DNA from: Candidatus Saccharimonadota bacterium
GTDB lineage: Bacteria; Patescibacteriota; Saccharimonadia; Saccharimonadales; Saccharimonadaceae
DNA: 64,000 nt
Direction of reading: 5' to 3'
Assembly: GCA_015999875.1 (NCBI GenBank)
Contig: JAECRG010000001.1
Location: 421,330-485,329, forward strand
The translations under genes were made by a program, and so were the position numbers. The notes under the pieces are model-generated. The model searched no databases. It was given only the letters and a program-made list of their open reading frames with translations, and was not told the origin of the DNA. Shown one piece after another: positions 30,151-38,076 of the stretch (the stretch's first letter is position 1; each line of letters opens with the position of its first letter).

Positions 30151-31254
30151 GTGAAACCTGCAGAGAAACGTCGAATCTACGAGTTTGACCTATTACGAGG
30201 AATCTTCATCCTCATCATCATCGTAGACCATCTCCAGTTCTGGCCCAGTCCACTCAGTTATATCACTGGAGAGGGTCGCTTATGGGTATCTGCTGCCGAA
30301 GGATTCTTCCTAATTTCCGGCCTACTCATAGGGTACATCCGCGCCTACAAAGATCGCTTCAAGCCTCTCGGGGACATTACAAAAAAGTTGTTACAGCGTG
30401 CGTTCATGCTCTACGTATGGGGCATAGGCATCACCTTTGTTGTGACAGGATTCACCTTATTACTAGACGGCCCTGAGATGCTTCCTAAGCTACCGGACGC
30501 ATCTCAATTGGCTTCACCCCTCGCATTCATATGGAGCGTACTTTCTGGCACCTACTTCAATGATTGGATATATTTCCTACGACTCTATGCCATCATGCTG
30601 GCAGTCACACCAGTCTTCTTGTGGCTATTACGCAAAAAACAAGAGCGCGTCATCATTATACTGATGCTGCTTGGCTACATTGTCAGCTTTGCTTGGCCAG
30701 AAGGTGCGCTACAGTGGCAAGTACTTTTCTTTGGTGCGGCATTACTTGGCTACAAGCTTGAGGCCATCGGTACATGGCTCAATCATCACAAGACAACCAA
30801 ACTCATCAGCACCGTAGCGCTCGTTACCTCGACACTCATTACGATGATGCTTAGTTATTTCTTTGTTCTTAGCTGGGGCCTGGTAGAAAATCCTAATTGG
30901 CACTGGATGGATCGAAATCAATATATCGCAGTTCGTGCCGTGATCGACCCGTGGTTTAGCTCAAACCCATTAGCAATTGGTCGTGTATTGCTCGCATATC
31001 TGTGGATGGGAGGTCTCTTCATGTTCGTGCATACGTTTCGTCGTCCTATCATCCGCTGGCTTGGCTGGCTACTCATACCGTTCGGTAGTCGCTCTCTGTC
31101 GGTCTATTGCCTGCAAGCCCTACTCCTTCCGCTCATAGTCGTCACAATTCCAATCGGAACTCCTTTTATAAACACGATAGTCGCGCTTGGTACCGTGCTG
31201 CTATGTTGGGCGCTACTACGTATCCCTGTTGTCAAACGACTTCTCCCCGTCTAA
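30151..31254 (+). CDS. OpgC/acyltransferase-3-like membrane protein (GTG start)
   Basis: FDLLRGIFILIIIVDHLQ N-terminus and about ten TM helices. Confidence 0.65.
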   Translation: MKPAEKRRIYEFDLLRGIFILIIIVDHLQFWPSPLSYITGEGRLWVSAAEGFFLISGLLIGYIRAYKDRFKPLGDITKKLLQRAFMLYVWGIGITFVVTGFTLLLDGPEMLPKLPDASQLASPLAFIWSVLSGTYFNDWIYFLRLYAIMLAVTPVFLWLLRKKQERVIIILMLLGYIVSFAWPEGALQWQVLFFGAALLGYKLEAIGTWLNHHKTTKLISTVALVTSTLITMMLSYFFVLSWGLVENPNWHWMDRNQYIAVRAVIDPWFSSNPLAIGRVLLAYLWMGGLFMFVHTFRRPIIRWLGWLLIPFGSRSLSVYCLQALLLPLIVVTIPIGTPFINTIVALGTVLLCWALLRIPVVKRLLPV

Positions 31255-31302
31255 GTACTAGTCAAACCACAAAATATTTGATACAATTGTCCATGCATCT
31301 AT

Positions 31303-31378
31303 CGGGGTGTGGCGCAGTTGATAGCGCGCTCGGTTTGGGACCGAGAGGTCGAAGGTTTGAGTCCTTTCACCCCGACCA
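31303..31378 (+). tRNA. tRNA-Pro (anticodon UGG)
   Basis: CGGGGTG...CACCCCG acceptor pairing, anticodon stem CTCGG-TTTGGGA-CCGAG with TGG, encoded CCA; tacaat -10 about 15 nt upstream. Confidence 0.93.
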
Positions 31379-33178
31379 AGAGAAATTTTTGTCTAAATCC
31401 ACCATCATATCGTATGGTGGATTTAGCTTTATAACAGATACAGCGTTATCTCCAACTCGGAGGTTCAACACCACCTCCTGATACACTGCGTCTTCTTCAA
31501 TCAAATCTGTCGTATTTAACAGTGTTTCCAGATACGAATGCACAAGTTCAACAAATTGTTCACGGGTTGGCAGAGCATCGTTAAGACGAGCAAGCTCAGC
31601 CTTAAGGTTTTCTCGACTGGCAGTATGAACGTTAATTAGGTTTTGATACTCTTCAAGCTTGCCTTTGTGGTGTTGTTTGTATGCATCAGGATTAGATACT
31701 TGGAAGTTCTGGTACTTCGAGTACTCGTCACGGCTTCTGTTCAATTCAGTCTCTGCATCGCTTAACTTACGCTTTGCAATCTGTTTATCAACGGCAATCT
31801 TTTGCTCTAAGCGACCAACATAAACCTTATGAGCCTCTAGAACATTCTGCGTTAGGTTACGCAAAGTCCATTCAATATAAGAACTAATGTATTTCATTCT
31901 TACGCCCTTAGGCAGTTTCTTGCCATACTTCTCTATCGCCTTCGCATCGTCCTTACGAATACAATCTTCGTTGCGACAGTAAAAGCTTAGAAGCCAACTG
32001 CCAGCATTCTTACCCCTCACCACTTTAGTACGCTGAAATATCATTATCTTGTCGCAGTAATCACAGATAACTTTCTCTCGAAGCAAGCCAAAGTCCAGCC
32101 GTTTGCTAGCCGTCTTACGACCAACGAACTTTTCATTAAAGCTATAGGCAACATTCTGCGTTAGTGAGATAAACTCGTCAGCTGTAATGAGTGGTAAGAA
32201 ATCGTATATATCGTTTAGGTTCGCAACTCGTTCGCCGTACTTATAGACACCACAATAAAAGGGGTCTTTAAAGATAATACTCATAGCCTTTTTATCCATC
32301 TTGGCTACTGTTGGTTCGTCGTCCTTAAAGTTGCGGTAGCTAAAGTGAGCATCATTTAGGAAATCTGCAACTTCTTGGTTCGTTTTACCGTGCTGTAATC
32401 GCAGTACAACTGCTTGGCGTAGCAATTGCCAGTTGTGTCCATCTGGAATGAAATAGCCCGTCGTGGGGTCTGCATAGTATCCCTTCTTGGCAAGACCAAC
32501 GTACTTACCGTCTCTGATTGCTCCAGTAATACCCCTCGAAACATCGACACCAAGCTTGTCGGAATACTGTTTTGAGGTCGCAAACAATATACCCAAAAGC
32601 ATCTTTCCATTTGGCGTGTTGTCGAACTGATAGGTCTTAAAGTGCAAATCCTGTATCTGTTCAAGGTCAATCATTTCAATTATTTCGCCTGCTTCTTTCA
32701 TATTGCGAGACAAGCGGTCAGGCGACCAAGCTAGTAATCCGTGATACTTCTTGGTTTTAAATCCGTTTAATAAACCATCAAATATAGGTCGGTTACCTGA
32801 TGTTTTGGCAGAGGCACTTTCAATAAAAATATCTTCTTGTCTTACTACGATATTCAACTGTCTAGCCAGTAATAGGCATTCGGCTTTCTGGTCGTCTAAT
32901 GAGCGTACTTGGCGGTCTTCTGTATCGGTAGACTTACGAAGGTATATCGCATAACGTCGTCGCTCCTTCGGTAATATCCTTTGACTTCCTTCTGTTATCT
33001 TCAAGAAGTAATCGGTTAGCTCATTGGCATTGTGCTTACTCTCGGGTAAATCAAAGATGTCAGGATTGTCCTTTAGGCTATCTAAAACAACCTGCTCCGA
33101 CTTGAGTAGTTGTTCTTTAGTTAAAGGTGTCCGAACTGTTTTAGTACGAACTCGTGTTTTCTTTTCACTCCCTGCCAT
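31367..33178 (-). CDS. Large serine recombinase (integrase)
   Basis: Resolvase N-terminus RYAIYLRKSTDTEDRQVRSLDDQKAECL, zinc ribbon CDYCDKI...CRNEDC, coiled-coil; stop codon lies inside tRNA-Pro. Confidence 0.93.
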   Translation of the reverse strand: MAGSEKKTRVRTKTVRTPLTKEQLLKSEQVVLDSLKDNPDIFDLPESKHNANELTDYFLKITEGSQRILPKERRRYAIYLRKSTDTEDRQVRSLDDQKAECLLLARQLNIVVRQEDIFIESASAKTSGNRPIFDGLLNGFKTKKYHGLLAWSPDRLSRNMKEAGEIIEMIDLEQIQDLHFKTYQFDNTPNGKMLLGILFATSKQYSDKLGVDVSRGITGAIRDGKYVGLAKKGYYADPTTGYFIPDGHNWQLLRQAVVLRLQHGKTNQEVADFLNDAHFSYRNFKDDEPTVAKMDKKAMSIIFKDPFYCGVYKYGERVANLNDIYDFLPLITADEFISLTQNVAYSFNEKFVGRKTASKRLDFGLLREKVICDYCDKIMIFQRTKVVRGKNAGSWLLSFYCRNEDCIRKDDAKAIEKYGKKLPKGVRMKYISSYIEWTLRNLTQNVLEAHKVYVGRLEQKIAVDKQIAKRKLSDAETELNRSRDEYSKYQNFQVSNPDAYKQHHKGKLEEYQNLINVHTASRENLKAELARLNDALPTREQFVELVHSYLETLLNTTDLIEEDAVYQEVVLNLRVGDNAVSVIKLNPPYDMMVDLDKNFSWSG

Positions 33179-33266
33179 ATAGCTATTATATCCTTAAGGG
33201 TTGTAAAAGAGGTTCAACAGTTTTGTCGTATATCAAATATCCGCCAGTTTTTGTATAATAATTACT

Positions 33267-33405
33267 GTTCTAAGCTTTTAATCACAATAAGATAAACCCT
33301 CGGATTTAATCCGTGCGGTGTCCGCTTTAAAAATGGGCACCGTGTAAGCAGTAGGCGGAAGCTTATTGTGATAAAGGCTTAGAACACCTCACGGTGTCCT
33401 TTTTT
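33267..33405 (+). ncRNA. Candidate structured RNA with intrinsic terminator
   Basis: GTTCTAAGCTTTTAATCACAATAAG (33267-33291) pairs with CTTATTGTGATAAAGGCTTAGAAC (33362-33385): 24 bp, one bulge, one G.U. TATAAT at 33254-33259; ACACC-TCAC-GGTGT-CCTTTTTT after it. Confidence 0.7.
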
Positions 33406-33447
33406 ATTTGACACTCTTGAGACAACTAACCAAATAGGAGTGCCGAA

Positions 33448-33690
33448 ATGAAAAATCGTAAAACGTACAAAGTACTAACTATTATTGGGGCGTGCTTCCT
33501 ATTCGTAGGTATGCCAGTGAACCGCTTCTACCTAGGTCTTAGTGACGGCATCTTTGGACGGGTTATAACGCTCAACTTTTTCTTCATCGGTGCGTGGCTT
33601 GACCTGTTTTATATGGACAAGACCTTTGATGAAGCTATGGCAAAGCGGGGCTTTACGAATACAAATATTCGCAATCAACAAGGTCGATAG
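33448..33690 (+). CDS. TM2-domain-like small membrane protein
   Basis: NRFYLGLSDGIFGRVITLNFFFIGAWLDLFYM; upstream AGGAG. Confidence 0.6.
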   Translation: MKNRKTYKVLTIIGACFLFVGMPVNRFYLGLSDGIFGRVITLNFFFIGAWLDLFYMDKTFDEAMAKRGFTNTNIRNQQGR

Positions 33691-33692
33691 GG

Positions 33693-35597
33693 TTAACTAA
33701 CTGTTACGCCAAACTTTGCAAGAATTGCCTCAGCGAGACCGTTTAAGAGTGGGGCATCCTTTTTTAGCACCGCAGGTGTAGCCTTGTAGTTTTCGGCAAT
33801 CTTGTACTTAATTGTAGCGAGAATACCGTCTACTTTCTGCTTTTTACCTTTCGGGTCGATGATTTCATTCTTGAGATGAGCCTTTATTTGCTGGCAAAAA
33901 GGCAATGCAGTGTTTAGTGTAATGTTACCAAGACTGTTAGAAGAAAGGATACTGTTAGCCTGACTTTGAACGTAGGTAATTGGCAAGGTATCCTCGATTG
34001 AACCATCGCTAATCACACCCCCACTTAAATCACGAATGGTGAATACTTTTCCTGCAAAGTGGTTACTAATTTTCAAGATTTCAGGCTTTGCTTTTTGTCC
34101 AGCTTCATCGTCGTCAACGACAACCATTGGGCTGATATGGTGGAATGACAGAAGAGAGGCAGTAGCAACAATATTCGCACCCGTTCCATTAGTAATCAAT
34201 ACGTCGTGGTCTTTCTTGAGTAGTGAAAGTGCTTTTTGTAACAATATCTTATCCGTCTCACCCTCCACTAAGAGTTTATGCGGTGACAAGAAGTCTGAAA
34301 TGACATTAATTCCGAAAGCAGTCTGCAGAACCTCGTCATCATTAATATCTTCATCGGTCGTAATCTGATTAGCGGTCGTGAGATTGTTTTTGTCCTTAGT
34401 TAACAAATAGTGTCGCTCTTTAGTGTCACGGTCAAGCATAAAGTTCGAGTGCGTTGAGATAAACAAATAGTTGTGCTTACCAATCTCAAGTAGCTCCTCA
34501 AGCATAAACCTAACACCTGATGGGTGAAGATGAACTTCAGGCTCGTCAATTAAAATAAGGTGGTCTTTCGTATCACCAGAAGCACTGCTAATTGAAATGC
34601 TCAGAAGTAAAGATACGAATTGTTTGAAACCTTGACTGCGGTCTGCCATATCAAAATAATGGTCTTCGTCAGCGTTGTCTTGAACAGACACCGATGCGTT
34701 TAAGTCGCTTTCAACTTCAACATCAATACTGATTTTGTGCTCTTCCCATTTCGTATTTAAGTATGCAGTCGTCTTCTTGGATAGCATCTTCTTCAGATTT
34801 TTACGCTTATTGCTGTCTTTCTCGATTTCACCCACAACTTGCACGATTTTTTCTTTCGTCTCATATCCTGCAAGATAAAACATATTCTTGAGAGGTAAGT
34901 TACTTTCAGGTGCTTGAGCAAAGTCCTTTAGCTGAATTTTATCCTTAATCAGGTATTGCTCTTCGGACTTCCAAATGTCGACAGGAATGGAGATGTCTTC
35001 AACGAATTTCAAAAGTGCATCCCTAACGGTATCCTCAAAATTCTCCCTTGTTAGCGGTGCATACGCAGGCTTCTCTTCTTCGGTGATGTCGGCATTTGCC
35101 TTAATCACAATCTTTTCAACCGTTGAAGCGGCGACCGATAGACTTGCAGGGATGGTAACCGATGTCTTTACAAAACTATACTTCTTCAAGCCAGTTTTTT
35201 CATAATCATAAACGACGTCAACATCAAACGCTTCAGCAGTGCTACTGAGGTAAATCTCTTTTTCGATGTACTTAAGCTTGAAACCGTCAAGAAGCTCTTG
35301 TGGCATATCAACGTGACTGGCGATTACGTCCCGATAAGTATCGTTCTCATCTAACTCGAAGTGAAAATACACTTGCACGAACTGAGGTTCATTCTGCTGG
35401 TTCTTGATTTTAATAAAATCAACAGCACTCTTCGCCTCTTGAAGCTTTGGCGTCGCCATAGCATCAAGTACATTACTCTTACCGCTCTCGTTTTTGCCGA
35501 GCAGGATAGTAGTGTAACTATCACCATACTTCTTAATAGGAAAGCCAAGTTCGGCAATCGACTTGTAACCCTTTATTTTTATTTCGGTCAATTTCAT
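33693..35597 (-). CDS. OLD-family nuclease (SMC-like ATPase + TOPRIM)
   Basis: MKLTEIKIKGYKSI..LLGKNESGKSNVLDAM (Walker A), DRSQGFKQFVSLLLSIS signature, LILIDEPEVHLHPSG (Walker B), TOPRIM motifs LLVEGETDK and VVVDDDEAG. ATG at 35597 preferred (TATAAT 6 nt upstream); track start 35699 too long. Confidence 0.85.
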   Translation of the reverse strand: MKLTEIKIKGYKSIAELGFPIKKYGDSYTTILLGKNESGKSNVLDAMATPKLQEAKSAVDFIKIKNQQNEPQFVQVYFHFELDENDTYRDVIASHVDMPQELLDGFKLKYIEKEIYLSSTAEAFDVDVVYDYEKTGLKKYSFVKTSVTIPASLSVAASTVEKIVIKANADITEEEKPAYAPLTRENFEDTVRDALLKFVEDISIPVDIWKSEEQYLIKDKIQLKDFAQAPESNLPLKNMFYLAGYETKEKIVQVVGEIEKDSNKRKNLKKMLSKKTTAYLNTKWEEHKISIDVEVESDLNASVSVQDNADEDHYFDMADRSQGFKQFVSLLLSISISSASGDTKDHLILIDEPEVHLHPSGVRFMLEELLEIGKHNYLFISTHSNFMLDRDTKERHYLLTKDKNNLTTANQITTDEDINDDEVLQTAFGINVISDFLSPHKLLVEGETDKILLQKALSLLKKDHDVLITNGTGANIVATASLLSFHHISPMVVVDDDEAGQKAKPEILKISNHFAGKVFTIRDLSGGVISDGSIEDTLPITYVQSQANSILSSNSLGNITLNTALPFCQQIKAHLKNEIIDPKGKKQKVDGILATIKYKIAENYKATPAVLKKDAPLLNGLAEAILAKFGVTVS

Positions 35598-35859
35598 ACG
35601 CTGATTATAACACATAAAACAATTTATAAAATGCTTATGCCTATAAGTCAATCCTCGAAGACCCACGCCAGCTTGTTGGGCATTTCCCAACAAGGCCACC
35701 CCTGTTGGATAAATTTATTGTTGGGCTAAATCCAGACAAACATATTTTTCACCGTCCGCAATTATTTAAGTAGGTAGTGCGTTTACAGACTTTTTAAAAA
35801 ACAGTGCCCTACGGAGCAGGGGGGTACTCCATTGGGGCGTATTGACGTAAGATATAATT

Positions 35860-36714
35860 ATGGCAAAAAAAACAAAAGTTCTACACACGCCGACAGACCC
35901 ACAGGAGTTTCCTTTTAGGTTCTTGTTGCGACGTGGAGACGACTTCTATCGTTTCATAGACCTGCAAGTTGTGTCTGAGCCAAACGACAGACTATCCGTA
36001 TACCTCAAGCCTCCATTGGGCAATCTCTACCAGTCTAGGAAACCGACTAATAAACACTCGTTCGCTGGAGTATCTGGCTCTCAGTCCTTAACGCTTAATA
36101 ATGATGTTACGAAAGGGCAACCTATTTTCAACCCTTACGCAACTTGGCACGGCTCAGGTAAAGCTCACATAAATGGTTACGACACGAAAAGTCTAGAACA
36201 AGAACACGTATTAAATGACAGTGAAGCTATTTCGCTATCAAACATCGCCGTCCAGCCTCACATATTATTCACAGGGCTATTTCCGTTAAACACTCTTTCA
36301 TATATAAAAACTACCCCACCGCCGGATGATTATGACGGGAATTACGTCGAAGTATCCGATAAGCCTTACAGGAATAACGAACTTAGCAAGAAAGATACGA
36401 CAGCCCATTTCGTACTAGATATGTCTTCTCTTAGGGCTGGCTCGCTTGTTATGGACGTGATGGTTCATAATCGAGGCGTCGACTTTGACATCGAGAAGAA
36501 CCACCCGTACGTGGCAGATGGAGAAATGTACTTTGTTGCCCCTCCGTTTAAAATAATGCCCGATGACTCCCTATGCCCAGCAGTAACTGTCTTTTTCTAC
36601 CAGCCAGTTGGCGAAAGTGATGAAGGTCAACTAATTGAGAAACAGCCCTCAACAATATGGATAAGGTCTGTAGGCACTAAAGCGGAACAGTTCGTACAAT
36701 TCGAGCCATTATAG
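35860..36714 (+). CDS. Element-encoded hypothetical protein, 284 aa
   Basis: Soluble, beta-rich composition; no recognised family. Confidence 0.65.
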   Translation: MAKKTKVLHTPTDPQEFPFRFLLRRGDDFYRFIDLQVVSEPNDRLSVYLKPPLGNLYQSRKPTNKHSFAGVSGSQSLTLNNDVTKGQPIFNPYATWHGSGKAHINGYDTKSLEQEHVLNDSEAISLSNIAVQPHILFTGLFPLNTLSYIKTTPPPDDYDGNYVEVSDKPYRNNELSKKDTTAHFVLDMSSLRAGSLVMDVMVHNRGVDFDIEKNHPYVADGEMYFVAPPFKIMPDDSLCPAVTVFFYQPVGESDEGQLIEKQPSTIWIRSVGTKAEQFVQFEPL

Positions 36715-36876
36715 GCTAGTTTGCTCTTCATCTATAGTACGAATATACTTTTCGCCACTCGGGTCGCTTGAGACTTTATTATCCCAGTTTGAAGTATCGC
36801 TAGCGGATTGCTGGGCTGGCAACTCAACTGGCTCTTGGATAATCGCAACTTCTTTGTCTTGTTCTGTATCACTCAT
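36709..36876 (-). CDS. Element-encoded 55-aa acidic protein
   Basis: Read directly: MSDTEQDKEVAIIQEPVELPAQQSASDTSNWDNKVSSDPSGEKYIRTIDEEQTSL; TATAAT 8 nt before ATG. Below the ORF-track cutoff. Confidence 0.5.
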   Translation of the reverse strand: MSDTEQDKEVAIIQEPVELPAQQSASDTSNWDNKVSSDPSGEKYIRTIDEEQTSL

Positions 36877-36901
36877 TTGATTTAATTATATACGAATAGG
36901 T

Positions 36902-37534
36902 CTAAAACTTCGCAGACCTTGTTGTATAACTAGCTCCAGTTAATGTTTCGTACCCATCAATAAAATTGCCTTTTGAAATATCGTAGGATTTTAAGATTAC
37001 CTCACTACTGCTCTTATAGATTATTACCTTTTGTGTGTTTTCACCCTCGTTAGATACAGTACTGTAGATTACTTTACTCTCAGCGGAAACCTTACCCAGA
37101 TATAACGATATATTGTTCACGCTGTACACCAAAGAGACTAAAACAAATCCCCAAATACCTATCTTAAGTGTCCATTCAAGAAATTTAACCAGAACACCGA
37201 ATGGTCGTCTATGTCTTTTTACAAATTTAAATAACTTTTTAGACGGCTTCGTTTTCTCTGCCATCACAGAGCCGAGCCAGACGCTTAACCTTGTCAAAGC
37301 AACAACCACCAATACAACAACAGCAGACGCAATCAGTGTCAGAGGTAGCACATTCACATAATCATACACTTGTGGAATAAAGTTTATTTCAGGAAGAGTA
37401 ACACCGAAATGGCTGTAGTATCCTTCGGCAAATTTCGTAACGCTAAAATTTCCTATCACTACAAGACTAAAAATAAATAATGCCGTTAGCTCTAATGTAA
37501 ATAGTTTTTTGCTGTTCTCTTTGCTTCGTGCCAT
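36902..37534 (-). CDS. Element-encoded membrane protein, 210 aa
   Basis: Three TM helices plus C-terminal soluble region; no recognised family. Confidence 0.6.
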   Translation of the reverse strand: MARSKENSKKLFTLELTALFIFSLVVIGNFSVTKFAEGYYSHFGVTLPEINFIPQVYDYVNVLPLTLIASAVVVLVVVALTRLSVWLGSVMAEKTKPSKKLFKFVKRHRRPFGVLVKFLEWTLKIGIWGFVLVSLVYSVNNISLYLGKVSAESKVIYSTVSNEGENTQKVIIYKSSSEVILKSYDISKGNFIDGYETLTGASYTTRSAKF

Positions 37535-37753
37535 ATAGTATATCTTCTCGACAATCCCGTCTTAGTGCAAGCATATCCATATTCATTAAAAAAGGAATTC
37601 TATCTCAGAAATACTCTCTGGCTTTAGAATGTTCTCAACCGTCAGTTTCATTTTTCCAAGTCGGCTCTGAAATTGTTGATAATTTGCAAGCAGTCTATAT
37701 AGGCTCTCTAAGATTTCAGAGGTTCGATTACCGTTACCGCTCGTCGACCAAGA

Positions 37754-37790
37754 AAAAATCCGTCCATCTGGACGGTTTTTTTCTTGTTTA
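37754..37790. terminator. Bidirectional terminator at right end of the element
   Basis: AAAAAATCCGTCC-ATCT-GGACGGTTTTTTT. Confidence 0.85.
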
Positions 37791-37953
37791 GCTGCAAGCT
37801 AAAATAGCAGCTGATATATTTTAGCTTTGATCCGCAAAAATACATTGTATTGATACAAAATACCCACATGCTAGTCGGCACCTTATCCACTCTCGTTGTA
37901 TTAAATGCTACGGCTATTTGCCCCTGTAACATACATGTAGCGTCTATGTTTTA

Positions 37954-37982
37954 TTGACACACACTAGATTATCGCTTATGCT
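37954..37982 (+). promoter_or_regulatory. Consensus-like promoter for the LysM-CHAP gene
   Basis: TTGACA 37954-37959, 17-nt spacer, TATGCT 37977-37982. Confidence 0.7.
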
Positions 37983-37988
37983 AGTATT

Positions 37989-38076
37989 TGTGTTTTTTAC
38001 TAACTATATGTAAAAAATACATTCACGGTTGTGTCAACCTACACTATTTAGGCACAATCATTAAAGGAGAATATCA
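37989..38076 (+). promoter_or_regulatory. Structured 5' UTR of the LysM-CHAP gene
   Basis: 12-bp hairpin TGTGTTTTTTAC/GTAAAAAATACA (37989-38021), small hairpin GGTTG-TGT-CAACC (38027-38039), then AAAGGAGA SD. Confidence 0.5.

Larger units (their letters stand above)
31373..37753. mobile_element. Integrated element at tRNA-Pro, about 6.4 kb
   Basis: Serine recombinase abutting tRNA-Pro; direct repeat CGACCAAGA at 31373-31381 and 37745-37753, the right copy directly followed by a terminator that would suit the undisturbed tRNA. Confidence 0.75.

Noticed and set aside
33267-33385. Retron msr-msd RNA (long terminal stem next to a TOPRIM-domain protein)
   Set aside because: No reverse transcriptase ORF in the element.
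35853-35858. TATAAT as leaderless promoter of the 284-aa gene
   Set aside because: Only 1 nt separates it from the ATG at 35860, so transcription would start inside the ORF; either the start is downstream or this is not the promoter.
37660-37750. Complete tRNA ending GTCGACCA at 37750
   Set aside because: The 5' acceptor and T-stem partners are missing; only the 3' end is tRNA-like. Interpreted as an att remnant or mimic.
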